A stretch of 60,865 bases of DNA from Leeuwenhoekiella nanhaiensis (GCF_002744755.1 NZ_KZ319300.1:1-60865), one strand, 5' to 3'. Shown: positions 8,288-17,643, numbered from the stretch's first letter. Notes: generated from the letters alone by a model not told the origin. Translations and numbers: made by a program.

Positions 8288-9544
8288 CTACGACGAGGCT
8301 TTTTTCAGCTTTAGGCTGTGCAGCACAAAATAAGAGACCTGGGCACACAGCAAGAGCCCCATTGCAATCACCTGAGCGATGACCACTTCGAGTAAACTGG
8401 CGTGGAAAAATACGATAAGCAGCACCTGCACCACCCCAAAAATACCGGCCAGGGCTACGGGTTTATATTCATCAAGGGATAAAAAGTAATAGGCAAACAC
8501 ATTAGACAGGGCAAACAGCGAGGTAGCCAGCGCATACCAGCCGAGCAAAGGCGCGACAGACAGGTAAGCTTCCCCAAAGAGCAGTTGTACCGAAAACGCG
8601 GGGAACAAAAAGGTAAAGGCGGTGATGGAAAGCGACAGCAAACCAATATAGCCCAAATACTTCTTAAGAACGGGTAACGGATTCTTCCCTTCTTTACGCA
8701 GCAAAACCACCTTGGGCAATAGGATCATCACAAACATCCAGGTCACAAAATACACTACCCGGCCTATCAGCGCCAGCGAGGCGTACAAACCCGCATCGTA
8801 GGCTTCAAAATAATGCTTCACCAGCAGGATATCGCTGTTGTTACACATGATTTGGGTGAGTTCGTAAGCGGCAGTAAGTACAAAAAACTGCAGGATCTGT
8901 TTATACTGCTCGGGTGCCAGTACCGGCTTACTGCCCCGGGTAGGATTGTTCTTTTGAAAGGGAAACATTCCGGCGACAAACGAGACCGCGATGGCGATTG
9001 AAACGGCGTAGGCCGCCTCGACTTGAAAAAGTAACAACAGGCTAAAAGTCAGCACCAGGCGCACCAGCATTTCCAGTTGATAGGTGACCGAAAGCTGCAC
9101 GAAAAGCTGATTGCCCTGCAGATTGCCACGGTTGACGCTCATCGCGAAATATAGGGGTATGGCAAGGCCAAAAATCACAAATAGCGTTGCCGAAGCCGTA
9201 TGGAACAGTTCCTGCAAAAACGGAGCGCTCAGCACACACAAAATGCCAAAGCCAATCCCCACGCCGGTCGCATAACGCAAAGCTTTAGCGATTAAGGCTT
9301 CCCGCGCTTCGGGGTCAAAACCGGCGGTAAATTTAGCCACCGCAAGCTGAAAGGTCATCGCCACAAATGACAGGACTAAAAGCATCGTAATGAGTATGGC
9401 GGCATCAGCAAAGGCAGCCGGTCCCAGCACCCTACCCAGAATCAGGTTGTAGGCATAGTTACCTCCGTTTACCACAAAGGCACTGGCCATAAAGATTTGT
9501 TCGGGAGTGAGGAGTTTGGGAAGACGTTTGGTTACTACAAGCAT
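8288..9544 (-). CDS. Wzx/PelG-like polysaccharide flippase
   Basis: 418 residues with about twelve membrane helices and the fold pattern of the MATE/MOP oligosaccharide exporter family. Helix 1 has FVVNGGNYAYNLILGRVLGPAAFADAAIL, a typical Wzx/MVF start; the charged linker FPFQKNNPTRGSKPVLAPEQYKQI splits the two halves; EAYDAGLYASLALIGRVVYFVTW is a classic Wzx signature. Such proteins move lipid-linked sugars, or in Pel the growing polymer, across the inner membrane. The gene follows the small frame at 9555-9689 by 10 bases and precedes the GT4 gene, so the three probably form a unit, with an extra promoter inside. No Wzy polymerase is visible nearby. Confidence 0.85.
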   Translation of the reverse strand: MLVVTKRLPKLLTPEQIFMASAFVVNGGNYAYNLILGRVLGPAAFADAAILITMLLVLSFVAMTFQLAVAKFTAGFDPEAREALIAKALRYATGVGIGFGILCVLSAPFLQELFHTASATLFVIFGLAIPLYFAMSVNRGNLQGNQLFVQLSVTYQLEMLVRLVLTFSLLLLFQVEAAYAVSIAIAVSFVAGMFPFQKNNPTRGSKPVLAPEQYKQILQFFVLTAAYELTQIMCNNSDILLVKHYFEAYDAGLYASLALIGRVVYFVTWMFVMILLPKVVLLRKEGKNPLPVLKKYLGYIGLLSLSITAFTFLFPAFSVQLLFGEAYLSVAPLLGWYALATSLFALSNVFAYYFLSLDEYKPVALAGIFGVVQVLLIVFFHASLLEVVIAQVIAMGLLLCAQVSYFVLHSLKLKKASS

Positions 9545-9554
9545 GAGATAGGTC

Positions 9555-9689
9555 TTAGCAGGTTACTAATGAAATGACACGGGTTTCCGCTTTGCGGTGT
9601 ACCACACGCAGGAAATTTTGGGTAGCGGGGCGGTACACGTTATGCACCACTTTTAATTTAGATTCGGAGGTGATAGGAATAAGTCGCAT
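9555..9689 (-). CDS. Possible 44-residue small protein upstream of the flippase
   Basis: An unbroken frame of 44 codons starts at the ATG at 9689 and stops at 9555, 10 bases before the flippase start. The protein begins MRLIPITSESKLK and ends VISLVTC; it is basic and has no membrane helix. Codon choice (GTG, CGC, ACC, CCC, GTC) resembles the neighbouring genes rather than the AT-rich spacer upstream. It sits 23 bases downstream of the CATCTTTG element. I do not recognise it. It could be a leader peptide or small regulator of the flippase, or a chance frame. Confidence 0.4.
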   Translation of the reverse strand: MRLIPITSESKLKVVHNVYRPATQNFLRVVHRKAETRVISLVTC

Positions 9690-9711
9690 AGTCTTTGGGT
9701 TTTTATTGGTA

Positions 9712-9804
9712 CAAAGATGTTGCGGGAATCACCAGGATTCGGTCAAATTTCGTTTAGCGGAAGTCTGCTGTAGACGAATGGTATTTAATCGGCTTTGAAA
9801 TGGA
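9712..9804 (-). promoter_or_regulatory. Putative LytTR-controlled promoter of the small ORF and flippase
   Basis: The minus strand carries TCCATTTCA (9804-9796), ACCATTCGT (9782-9774) and TCCGCTAAA (9761-9753), spaced 22 and 21 bases, the usual LytTR period. CATCTTTG (9719-9712) follows the central half-site by exactly 62.5 bases centre to centre. The flanking half-sites fit WMMGTTNRK at only six or seven of nine positions. Confidence 0.45.
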
Positions 9805-9897
9805 GTTAATCGATTTAGGCGAGAGGGTTTCTGGTTGCAGGTTGCACTATTTACTATTTCTTGTTCTTTGCTCTTTGCTCTTTATTCTCTATTCTTC

Positions 9898-9937
<40 letters not shown>

Positions 9938-10002
9938 TAAAAGAATATAATAATATGAATGTAAGTTCCGCTACCTTAAATTTTAGATTTTGAATTCTGA
10001 AA

Positions 10003-10285
10003 ACATCCCTCCTAACCTCCCTTCAAAGGGAGGAACTTTCTTCCTACTAAAATCTATACCCTTAGTTCAAAGCGATTCCTGAGTAATGCGACCTGAGGAG
10101 CATCGTATCGAAGGAAAAGCCGGGAATGTATGTAATCTTGAATGCAAAGAACTGCCTGCTGAGACTGCTTACTAATTTGGAATGCAGAGTGCTCTGTTAT
10201 CAGTTATTTCGTATTTCGTATTTCGTACTTTCAACTTCTAACTTCTAACTTCTCAAATCTCAAATCTTACATCTAACATCTAACA
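10003..10285. repeat. Composite intergenic repeats, copy 2
   Basis: Within this 690-base non-coding gap, 10003-10035 is identical over 33 bases to 18801-18833 and contains the near-perfect inverted repeat CCTCCCTT-CA-AAGGGAGG. Bases 10078-10114 repeat the ggagcatc...atcgaagg block of 132-170, and 10147-10170 repeat the actgagactg block. The tail has runs of atttcgt and aacttct units that recur near 38534-38617. The remainder up to 10380 holds only a weak LytTR-like match near 10314 and no clear -7 element. Confidence 0.75.
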
Positions 10286-10380
10286 CCCCACCTCCAAATA
10301 CCAAAAAGTATCGACGAGTTGCAAATAACTACAGATTGAATCTGTACGAACTGCTTCTAACTTGCATCAGTAAAATAACG

Positions 10381-12405
10381 ATGATGAAAAAACTAATTCT
10401 CGCTTTAAGTATGTGTTTCGCCAATTGGGCTTTTGCTCAGGAAATGACTACCGGATTTAACTTACTGGAAAACGGTAAGTATACTCAGGCAAAATTGTTT
10501 TTTAAAGAGATCCTTGAAGACTATCCTACCAATAAAACGGCCCAGCTGTGTTACGGCAGGGCTCTGGGTTTGAGTGGTGAGACCGCGAAAGCGACAGCTC
10601 TTTTCACCCAAATGCAAAACGAATATCCGGGGGATTATGAGATTGCCTTAAACTATGCCGAATCGCTTTTATGGGCCGAAAACTTCAACGAAGCCCAAAC
10701 GGTGTATGAAGACCTGGTTAAAACAGACAGTACGAGCTTTTCGGCGGTATTGGGTTATGCCAATACCCTGTCTAACCTGAAAGAATACAACAAAGCTCTG
10801 GAGCGCGTCAATCAGGCATTGAGCCTGCAACCGGGAAATGCAAACGCGCTGGTTTCGCGTAAATACATACGTCTGGGCAGAGCCAATCAATTGAGCAGTG
10901 ATGGAGATTATCGTACGGCTTTGGCTTTGCTTGATGAAAACCTTAAGGATTTTGAAGGCGATAACCTTAGCCTACAGGTTAAAGCCAATGTGCAAATCGC
11001 ACAGAAAGATTATGATTCGGCTTTTACGACTTATGGCCGTTTGGCAGATTCGGTTGCAGTTTTGACCGGGCAGGCTTTGGTGGCCCATCTCGACGGTGCC
11101 GATCAAAAGGCTTTAGCCCTTTCGCGCAAAGCAAAAAATTTCAGCCCGAAAGATTCGCTGCAAAGCATACAGGCCAGCGAGCGTTATGTACAGGCCCTCA
11201 TCTGGAACCAAAAATTTAAAACCGCGCGCCACGCTTTAGACAGTTTAGATCAGATCTATGGAAATGCTCCGCGTATTTTGGCCTTAAAAGCCAGTCTGGG
11301 TATGTACACCGGCACCTTTAAAACCAGTATCGCGCACTATCAGTCTATTTTAGAACAGGACTCCACCTCCTTTGACGGAAATCTGGGTATTGCCAATGCC
11401 TACCGCGCACAGGGTAACCTGGATCAGGCTTATGCTTTTGCCCAAAAAACCACGGAATACTACGCAGGTCAAAAAGACGCTTTAGGACTGATGCAAACCC
11501 TTTCGGGCAGTCTTGCTCCACAGGTTATGCCACGTGCCGCCTATACCCGTGATAACGGAGGCAACCGGGCCTATGCCGCCGGTTTGAGCGTGCTGTTCCC
11601 GGTGTCCTATCGCTTTCGTACCCAAATCAATTACGACTACCGTAAAACTTCCAATGAAGATGTAGATGCGCAGGCCTCGAACAGCAGCTTTAATTTTGGA
11701 GTTCAGTACCGCATCCACAACAACACCTGGATTGAAGCCAACCTGGGAGTCCTTAATGCCGAAGCCGATGTCAACAGCTATACAGATGTCAACGGCTCGG
11801 TGCTGTTAAAAGCCCGCCCGCTTCCCTTACAATACCTTGAACTGGGCTACAGCCGCGAGTTACAAAACTTTAATGCTACGCTGATCGACCAAAAAATCTT
11901 TATGAATAACTACAAGCTCAATTACAATATGGGCACAAACGTAAACCTGGGCTGGTACACGAGCCTTATTTTCACGCCACAAACCGATGGCAACCAGCGC
12001 AAGTTGTTGTTTACCTCGCTGTATTACAACTTTACCAAAGCTCCCGCACTTAAAGGCGGAATCAACTACCAGTACCTCAGCTTTAAAGATCAGGTACCTG
12101 CGTTGTATTTCAGTCCGTCAAGCTATCAGGCGGTGGAGTTGTTTGCAGATTTAAACGGAAGCATCAAAAACTGGCAGTATACGGCCAATGCTGCCGGGGG
12201 TTATCAGTTTGTAGAAAAAGACAAGGCTACGACCCTTTTCAGGATTGAAGCAGGCATCATCCATACGCTATCAGATCGTCTGGATGCGGGTTTTTATGCC
12301 AAATACAGCAACGTGGCTTCGGCTACTGCTGCCGGTTTTGAGTTCACCGAGGTAGGCCTAAAAATGAGATGGCAGTTTTTAGCAAAACCGGTGTTTAAAC
12401 TCTAG
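10381..12405 (+). CDS. TPR-repeat outer-membrane beta-barrel protein (PelB/BcsC/PgaA-like)
   Basis: 674 residues from the ATG at 10381 (ATGATGAAA; 10384 is equally possible). A signal peptide (MMKKLILALSMCFANWAFAQ) is followed by about ten TPR units (residues 23-390, for example TAQLCYGRALGLSGETAKATALF and ALVLGYANTL-type repeats). The last ~270 residues are alternating aromatic and polar beta-strands (FRTQINYDYRKTS, WIEANLGVLNAEADVN, LLFTSLYYNFTKAP) ending in an outer-membrane barrel. A periplasmic TPR superhelix joined to an export barrel is the architecture of BcsC, PgaA and PelB, the secretion ports of synthase-dependent exopolysaccharides. It is transcribed separately from its neighbours. 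Specificity is unknown. Confidence 0.8.
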   Translation: MMKKLILALSMCFANWAFAQEMTTGFNLLENGKYTQAKLFFKEILEDYPTNKTAQLCYGRALGLSGETAKATALFTQMQNEYPGDYEIALNYAESLLWAENFNEAQTVYEDLVKTDSTSFSAVLGYANTLSNLKEYNKALERVNQALSLQPGNANALVSRKYIRLGRANQLSSDGDYRTALALLDENLKDFEGDNLSLQVKANVQIAQKDYDSAFTTYGRLADSVAVLTGQALVAHLDGADQKALALSRKAKNFSPKDSLQSIQASERYVQALIWNQKFKTARHALDSLDQIYGNAPRILALKASLGMYTGTFKTSIAHYQSILEQDSTSFDGNLGIANAYRAQGNLDQAYAFAQKTTEYYAGQKDALGLMQTLSGSLAPQVMPRAAYTRDNGGNRAYAAGLSVLFPVSYRFRTQINYDYRKTSNEDVDAQASNSSFNFGVQYRIHNNTWIEANLGVLNAEADVNSYTDVNGSVLLKARPLPLQYLELGYSRELQNFNATLIDQKIFMNNYKLNYNMGTNVNLGWYTSLIFTPQTDGNQRKLLFTSLYYNFTKAPALKGGINYQYLSFKDQVPALYFSPSSYQAVELFADLNGSIKNWQYTANAAGGYQFVEKDKATTLFRIEAGIIHTLSDRLDAGFYAKYSNVASATAAGFEFTEVGLKMRWQFLAKPVFKL

Positions 12406-12412
12406 TTCGGTT

Positions 12413-13141
12413 TTAAAGCAGATTGAGCCGCTTCATCAGTTCGGGGCGGTTAGAACGGCTGATGGGAATCACATCCCGCGCAATAAGCACACTGTTGTCT
12501 TCAATATCAATAATCTTCTTGATGTTGATGATAAACGAACGGTGCACCTTCACAAACAAATGATCGGGTAATTTCTCTTCTATTTTTTTGAGGGTAGAAT
12601 GAACGGTGTAGTTCTTCTGTTCGGTCTTGATGAGGATGTAATCGCCTTTGGCCTCGATCAAAAAGATTTTATCAAATTCTATTTTAATCAGACGCCGGTC
12701 TATGTTGACGTACATTTCCTTTTCAGTAGAAGCCTCGGGATTTGCAGAGGTTTCTTTGCTTACTGCCGGTGCTGCGGCGGGAGCCGCCGGCGGGGCATTT
12801 TCGAGCCTTTGTAAGGCTTTGATAAACCGCGGCAGGGTAATGGGTTTTACCAGATAATCTACAATGCAATCGTATTCAAAGGCTTCAATGGCAAAATTGC
12901 GGTCTGAAGTGGTGAGTATGACTTTTGGCGGACTTGCCAGCGTATCTAAAAAATCAAATCCCGTAAAATCGGGCATGTGAATGTCGAGAAAGACAAAATC
13001 AACTTCATTCTTGTTTAAAAACTTGATCGCCTGAAGGGCATTTGGAAATTCATCAATTACCGTAACATCTTCCACCTGACTGCACAGGTGTGATACGATC
13101 ATTCGTGAAGCGGCTTCATCATCTACAATAATACAATTCAC
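12413..13141 (-). CDS. LytTR-family response regulator
   Basis: 242 residues from a GTG at 13141; no in-frame ATG lies near. Residues 1-115 form a receiver domain with the acidic pair D7-D8, phospho-acceptor D53 in FVFLDIHMPD, T/S in VILTTSDRN and K in YLVKPIT. An alanine/proline-rich linker (about 116-137) leads to a LytTR DNA-binding domain (140-242: MYVNIDRRLIKIEFDKIFLIEAKGDY, FVKVHRSFIINIKKI). This is the only DNA-binding output in the signalling operon and its last gene. LytTR proteins bind 9-base direct repeats about 21 bases apart; such repeats occur upstream of this operon and of exopolysaccharide genes in the window. It ends 7 bases from the convergent TPR gene. Confidence 0.93.
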   Translation of the reverse strand: MNCIIVDDEAASRMIVSHLCSQVEDVTVIDEFPNALQAIKFLNKNEVDFVFLDIHMPDFTGFDFLDTLASPPKVILTTSDRNFAIEAFEYDCIVDYLVKPITLPRFIKALQRLENAPPAAPAAAPAVSKETSANPEASTEKEMYVNIDRRLIKIEFDKIFLIEAKGDYILIKTEQKNYTVHSTLKKIEEKLPDHLFVKVHRSFIINIKKIIDIEDNSVLIARDVIPISRSNRPELMKRLNLL

Positions 13142-13177
13142 AATTTGAGGCTTTTGGGTACTACAGCAAATTACAAA

Positions 13178-13495
13178 TTATAAGTCATTTACAAAATCAG
13201 AAAGTCGGTTTAGCTCCCGTTCAAAGGCGATTTGTGAGGTTTTAGCGCCGGTTTTCAATTCTTCCTCATAAAGAATGGCGATTTCGTATGCTTCATCCAT
13301 ACCGGCTATCCCCAGTTTGTGCTTCATTTTATGCACACTTTCGGCTGCAGATTTCCAATGCTCCTGCTCCATATAGCGGCGGTAGAGCTCTATTTCCAGA
13401 GGCAGCTCCTTTTTAAGAATGGCAATAAACTGGCTGCGGAACTTTTCATCGTCTCCGGCTAAATCATCAACGTAATTAAGGTTAGGGCTATTCAT
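13178..13495 (-). CDS. HPt phosphotransfer protein
   Basis: 105 residues from the ATG at 13495, which overlaps the end of the upstream kinase gene by 8 bases; the longer frame to 13576 is only kinase sequence read in another frame. The four-helix HPt signature is present, with the probable phospho-acceptor H55 in SVHKMKHKLGIAGM. HPt proteins carry phosphate from a receiver domain to a second receiver. Neither kinase in the operon contains a receiver, but the single-domain regulator at 18178 does, so a relay kinase, 18178 receiver, this HPt, LytTR regulator is plausible. In Pseudomonas the NosP-linked kinase NahK also works through an HPt protein. Confidence 0.85.
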   Translation of the reverse strand: MNSPNLNYVDDLAGDDEKFRSQFIAILKKELPLEIELYRRYMEQEHWKSAAESVHKMKHKLGIAGMDEAYEIAILYEEELKTGAKTSQIAFERELNRLSDFVNDL

Positions 13496-14531
13496 AGTGA
13501 TTTTCGGTTTGTGGGAGGGTGAAATAAAACGTGGTGCCTTTGCCCGGTTCGCTGTCCAGCCAAATGCTTCCACCATAGGAGTTTACAATCTTCTTGACAA
13601 TGGAAAGTCCGATCCCGGTAGAATTGGAATCGTGCTCCAGTTTTTGAAAGACTTTAAATATTTTATCGAAATAATTGGGATCAATACCTTTTCCGGTATC
13701 GGTCACTTCAAACTGATAGCCGCTATCCAGTTCGCGGCCCACGATTTTGATGCTGCCGGAAGGTTTTTCGATGCTTTTAACCGCGTTACAAATAAGGTTT
13801 TGAAACAACTGGTGAATCTTAAACCGGTCTGCTGTGATCACCGGCAAACGGTGTACCTGCACGTCAATATCTTTAGGAATGTGAATACCGGAAAGCGTTT
13901 CCTGCAGCAGCAGATTGAGATCAATCCGACTTTCGGTACCGCTTTCTCTATCTATTGTGGAATAATGTAGAATTCCGCCAATGAGGGCGTCCATCTTTTC
14001 GAGATGGGTTTTGATCAGATCCATTTGCTGCAGTCCGTTCTCGTCAAGTTTATCACCATAGTCTTCCCGAAGCCAGGAAACCAAAGCATCAATGTTTCTT
14101 AAAGGCGACTTGAGGTCATGAGATACAATATGCGCGTAATCGCTCAACTCCTGATTTTGCTGTTCCAGTTCCTGCAGGAGACGTTCCTGCTTTTTAGTAA
14201 CGGCAATTAGCTCTTCGGCCTGTGTGCTGATGTAATCGGAAAGATTTTCGCCTTCCAGGAGCGGTGCGCCACTTGCCGGTGCCACCCGGTTGATGACTTC
14301 TTCAAACCGACTTAAGAGTGCGCGCTGCTTTTCGGTCTCCTGACGCAAAGAAACATTGGCCTGATAGAGTTCGTCTGAACTGAGCTTCATCGCCCGCTGC
14401 GTTATATTGAACTGGTCTTCGAGGTTGTCATACGAGTTGCTTACGGCCTGCAAAAAAGCTTGCAGATCCTCCCGTTCCCGAAGTTCTTCGGGGAGGTATT
14501 TGCGCATTTGGCGGAAAAGCAGCTCGTTCAT
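13488..14531 (-). CDS. Sensor histidine kinase with coiled-coil N terminus, no membrane segment
   Basis: 347 residues from the ATG at 14531; a GTG at 14540 would add three residues and overlap the FIST stop. The first ~130 residues are helical and coiled-coil, with no PAS domain and no membrane helix, so the kinase is cytoplasmic and probably takes its signal from a partner. HisKA has the phospho-acceptor H138 in YAHIVSHDLKSPLR; HATPase_c has FQNLICNAVKS, VTDTGKGIDP and STGIGLSIVKKIV. The gene follows the FIST gene by one base, the same pairing as NosP-NahK operons. It lacks a receiver, so phosphate must leave through a separate receiver protein. Confidence 0.9.
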   Translation of the reverse strand: MNELLFRQMRKYLPEELREREDLQAFLQAVSNSYDNLEDQFNITQRAMKLSSDELYQANVSLRQETEKQRALLSRFEEVINRVAPASGAPLLEGENLSDYISTQAEELIAVTKKQERLLQELEQQNQELSDYAHIVSHDLKSPLRNIDALVSWLREDYGDKLDENGLQQMDLIKTHLEKMDALIGGILHYSTIDRESGTESRIDLNLLLQETLSGIHIPKDIDVQVHRLPVITADRFKIHQLFQNLICNAVKSIEKPSGSIKIVGRELDSGYQFEVTDTGKGIDPNYFDKIFKVFQKLEHDSNSTGIGLSIVKKIVNSYGGSIWLDSEPGKGTTFYFTLPQTENHYE

Positions 14532-14532
14532 A

Positions 14533-15663
14533 TCATTCACTTATTAACGTTATGGTCATGGTTTGGTTGTGCAGTTTACAGCTGCGTTCGCCGTAAAAGG
14601 GAGCGATCTCCCCGTACGAATACATGCCGCTGATGATCACGTCTTCGCCCAGCACTTCCCGCACTTCTTCAACCTCTTCTTCCACCCGTTGACTCAATAC
14701 CAGTTTACGACCTATACAGCTGATGAGCAGGGCAAGCTGCGGTGGTACCGTGCGGCCTTCAAGCGCCCGTAAGGCGGCAGTTTCGGAAGCCATGGCCAGG
14801 CTATCTGTATTGGTCATCATCAGTTGTACCAAAGCCTGCTCAGGCACGTCACCGGCCAGGATCATCGCGTTTTGTGCCTCATCAATCTGAAGAATGGTAC
14901 GTACAAAAGCCTGATTGTTTTCGGTACTGGTAACATTAAGCGGATAAATCAGCGCAGATCCCCGAAGTTCTTTAGCCTTTTCGCCCAAATACATACGATA
15001 CAAATCAAGGGCCGGTTTACCGTCTATTTCGTACAGGACATTGCCTTCAGAGCGGGTTACCACACGCTGCGGCCCAAAGGGAATCCAGCCGCCGTACAGC
15101 GAGAAACTGGCTTCAAAGCTTTCGCCATAAAACCCGATTACCACGATTTCCCCGTCATCAGGCGGTTTATTATACCCGGCGAGGGTACGTTCAAAACGGG
15201 CATCATCCCCACACAAACCACCAGTAATCAACACCTTGGGAGCCGCGGCCTGCATACCTTTGGTGAGTGCTGAGCCGTTTACCGAGCTGCCTTCCGAAAC
15301 CACAAAAATGTGTTTAAGTCCTTCGGGATTCAATTTACTAACCACCTCACGCCCGGCCCGTTCGCTGTTGTACGCTACGCTTCTGACGTTTATGGTTTGC
15401 ACTTCAAAATGCGCTCGCTCCAATTCGATAGCCGTGACGCTGAGATGTTCATCGTTCACCGAATCGGCAATCAAATCACCGCTAGACGAACCAAAAACCA
15501 GATGCCCATCGGGGAAAAGTTTGCGCAATTCATCAAAAGTAACCGCCTCTTCCAGCAGAAATCGGTTACCGAATATCAGAACAAGAGGATTCTTCAAATC
15601 CTGCTTTGGCCCTATATACTGCCAGGCTGTATCGCGTTTCCGCTGAAGTTGTACCGTTTTCAT
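14533..15663 (-). CDS. FIST-domain sensor protein (NosP-type candidate)
   Basis: 376 residues. The FIST N domain spans about residues 28-220 (LVLIFGNRFLLEE, HLVFGSSSGDLIAD, HIFVVSEGSSVNGSALTKG, VLITGGLCGDDARF). FIST C covers about 220-365 (ALDLYRMYLG, LIYPLNV, GDVPEQALVQLMM, ALLISCIGRKLVLSQR, GMYSYGEIAPF). FIST proteins are soluble ligand sensors. A subset, NosP, binds haem and nitric oxide and is encoded next to a histidine kinase that it inhibits. This gene lies between two kinases, 3 bases from the upstream one and 1 base from the downstream one, in an operon that also has H-NOX. That context supports a NosP role, but I cannot confirm haem ligands by eye. Confidence 0.85.
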   Translation of the reverse strand: MKTVQLQRKRDTAWQYIGPKQDLKNPLVLIFGNRFLLEEAVTFDELRKLFPDGHLVFGSSSGDLIADSVNDEHLSVTAIELERAHFEVQTINVRSVAYNSERAGREVVSKLNPEGLKHIFVVSEGSSVNGSALTKGMQAAAPKVLITGGLCGDDARFERTLAGYNKPPDDGEIVVIGFYGESFEASFSLYGGWIPFGPQRVVTRSEGNVLYEIDGKPALDLYRMYLGEKAKELRGSALIYPLNVTSTENNQAFVRTILQIDEAQNAMILAGDVPEQALVQLMMTNTDSLAMASETAALRALEGRTVPPQLALLISCIGRKLVLSQRVEEEVEEVREVLGEDVIISGMYSYGEIAPFYGERSCKLHNQTMTITLISE

Positions 15664-15666
15664 AAG

Positions 15667-17643
15667 CTATTTGGCTAAGGTGAAATAAAAGGTGGTTCCT
15701 TCGCCGGGGGTGCTTTCCAGCCAAATCTTACCGTTGTACAACTCCACAATTTTTTTGACAATAGAAAGTCCCACACCGGTGGAATCTTTTCGTTTTTGCA
15801 AAGACTGAAAAATCTTAAACACCTTCTCGTGATACTCGGGCGCGATCCCTACCCCATTATCACTCACTTTAAAAAGCCAGTTGCTTTGCTGCTCTTCACA
15901 TTCAATACGTACCCAACCCGGATTTTTATCGCAGTAGGCAATGGCGTTGCCTATGAGATTTTGAAAGAGTTGTTGCAGCTTCACCCGGTCTGCCATCAGC
16001 ACCGGAAGCTGATCAGGATAGCTAAATTCAATATGTTCGGGGATGTGTATCAGGGTTTTGATATCCTCAAGTACCTGCTTCACCGGCACCTCCTCGCGTT
16101 TGCTGCTTTCAATACCCATACTCGAATAATTAAGAACATCTGAAATAAGCTGCTCCATCTTTTCAAGGGTTTGATCTATAAGACCAAAATTAGTAAGGGT
16201 TTGCTCATCAAACTGCTCTTTATTGTCTTCTCTGATCCAGTCTACCAAGGCACTCAGACTGCGTAAAGGCGATTTCAAGTCGTGAGAAACCACGTGGGCG
16301 TACTCCTGCAATTCGTCATTACTCTTCTCTAGCTTACGAAGCAGATTTTCTTTTTGAAGCTCCAGGTTTTTGATGTCGGTAATATCGAGGTGAATACCAA
16401 TAGAACCTACCACCTTACCGTTTATGTTGTAATTAGGCGCCCCGCTGATTAGCCAGTGGCGTAACTCGCCGTTTTTTCTGCGGGCACGAATCTCGTACGA
16501 ATTGGAAGTCCCATGCTGGCGGCTTTCATTCTCTGCGGTGAGTTTATCGCGGTCCCCGGGATAGAGCAAAACGTCCATTCCCTTTTTCCCCAGAAGTTCT
16601 GCTTCGGTATAACCCGACATTTCTTCAAGACTTTGATTGACCATCAGGATCTCATCATCGTTGTTTACCTCGATCAGACCGAGGTTCATATTGGCGATAA
16701 TGTTGCTGTATTTTTGACGTTCGGCCTCAATACTCTCGCGGTATTTTCTGCGAAGGGTCACATCACGGTAGGTCCAGAGATGCCCCTTGTATTGCCCCTC
16801 TTCGTAGATGGGGATAAAATCGCGCTCCAGCACACGGCCGTCACGCATCGCAAGTTCATCTGCGAGCACCTGTTCTTTACTAACAAGCAGTTCGTTTATG
16901 CGGTTTACAAAACCATCCGGATCTTCAAACAGACCTTTACTTTGCTCTGCAGCCTGCTCACAGTTCTGACCCTGCAGCAGTTCGGGTGCGACGGGAATGC
17001 TGAAAAAATCGCAAAAGCGCTTGTTTGTAATTACTATATTTCGATTTTCATCTTCAAGCAACACACCGCTTTCCAGATTAAGAATAAGGGTAGAAAGCCG
17101 GTTTTGGGAATCTACCAGTTGCTGCTCGTTGCGCTTCTGGCTGGTAATATCACGAATAATACCCTGTGCTGCCAACGGCTTTTTATCGCGATCGTAAATT
17201 ACACTGGCATTTATTTGCACATAGCTCACTTCACCACAGGCACGGCGTATGTGAATTTCAAAATTGGTGAGGGAGCCTTTTTGCATCAGCTGCTCAAAAC
17301 CCTGAGGTACGAGAGGCCTATCTTCTTCGGTTACCAGTTTGTATAAGTGAATGTGATCTTTAAGCGTATACCCCAAAAGGCTTTCGGCAACCTTGTTCAT
17401 TTTAATGGGAACCCCTTCCAGATTCATCATCACATAGGCATCTGCAATATTGCCAAAAACACCCTGCAACTCAGAGTTTGCGGTATAGACCAGGCTTTCG
17501 AGTTTCTGATTGGTCTTTTTAAGCTCTTCAGACTTAAAATACAGCTCACGGGACTTTTCTTCAAGAATACGCTCTGCCTCTTTACGGGCAGCACGTTCCC
17601 GGGCCAGCGCCCTCTCATACAACTCGAGTTGCTTCTCACTCAT
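15667..17643 (-). CDS. Cytoplasmic multi-PAS sensor histidine kinase (H-NOX partner)
   Basis: 658 residues. It starts with a coiled coil (residues 4-52), then three PAS domains (about 58-168, 178-298 and 305-425; each ends in a PAC-like segment such as AQGIIRDITSQKR and SIGIHLDITDIK). HisKA follows with phospho-acceptor H454 in YAHVVSHDLKSPLR, then HATPase_c (LFQNLIGNAIAYC, VSDNGVGIAP, STGVGLSIVKKIV). There is no membrane helix and no receiver. The N-terminal coiled coil directly follows an overlapping H-NOX gene (8 bases shared). This is the usual H-NOX/kinase pairing, in which NO-bound H-NOX inhibits autophosphorylation. Its catalytic core closely resembles that of the kinase at 13488, suggesting duplication. 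Confidence 0.93.
   Translation of the reverse strand: MSEKQLELYERALARERAARKEAERILEEKSRELYFKSEELKKTNQKLESLVYTANSELQGVFGNIADAYVMMNLEGVPIKMNKVAESLLGYTLKDHIHLYKLVTEEDRPLVPQGFEQLMQKGSLTNFEIHIRRACGEVSYVQINASVIYDRDKKPLAAQGIIRDITSQKRNEQQLVDSQNRLSTLILNLESGVLLEDENRNIVITNKRFCDFFSIPVAPELLQGQNCEQAAEQSKGLFEDPDGFVNRINELLVSKEQVLADELAMRDGRVLERDFIPIYEEGQYKGHLWTYRDVTLRRKYRESIEAERQKYSNIIANMNLGLIEVNNDDEILMVNQSLEEMSGYTEAELLGKKGMDVLLYPGDRDKLTAENESRQHGTSNSYEIRARRKNGELRHWLISGAPNYNINGKVVGSIGIHLDITDIKNLELQKENLLRKLEKSNDELQEYAHVVSHDLKSPLRSLSALVDWIREDNKEQFDEQTLTNFGLIDQTLEKMEQLISDVLNYSSMGIESSKREEVPVKQVLEDIKTLIHIPEHIEFSYPDQLPVLMADRVKLQQLFQNLIGNAIAYCDKNPGWVRIECEEQQSNWLFKVSDNGVGIAPEYHEKVFKIFQSLQKRKDSTGVGLSIVKKIVELYNGKIWLESTPGEGTTFYFTLAK

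Noticed and set aside
9574-9798. Plus-strand frame of 74 codons
   Set aside because: It is opposite the better-supported 44-codon frame and the LytTR-type promoter, and is cysteine/arginine-rich noise.
10310-10343. LytTR-like repeat before the TPR gene
   Set aside because: GCAACTCGT (minus, 10322-10314) fits only six of nine positions, points away from the gene and has no convincing partner.
16513-17346. Long plus-strand frame of 277 codons
   Set aside because: It is antisense to the PAS kinase, has no start context or domain, and is a shadow of the coding strand.
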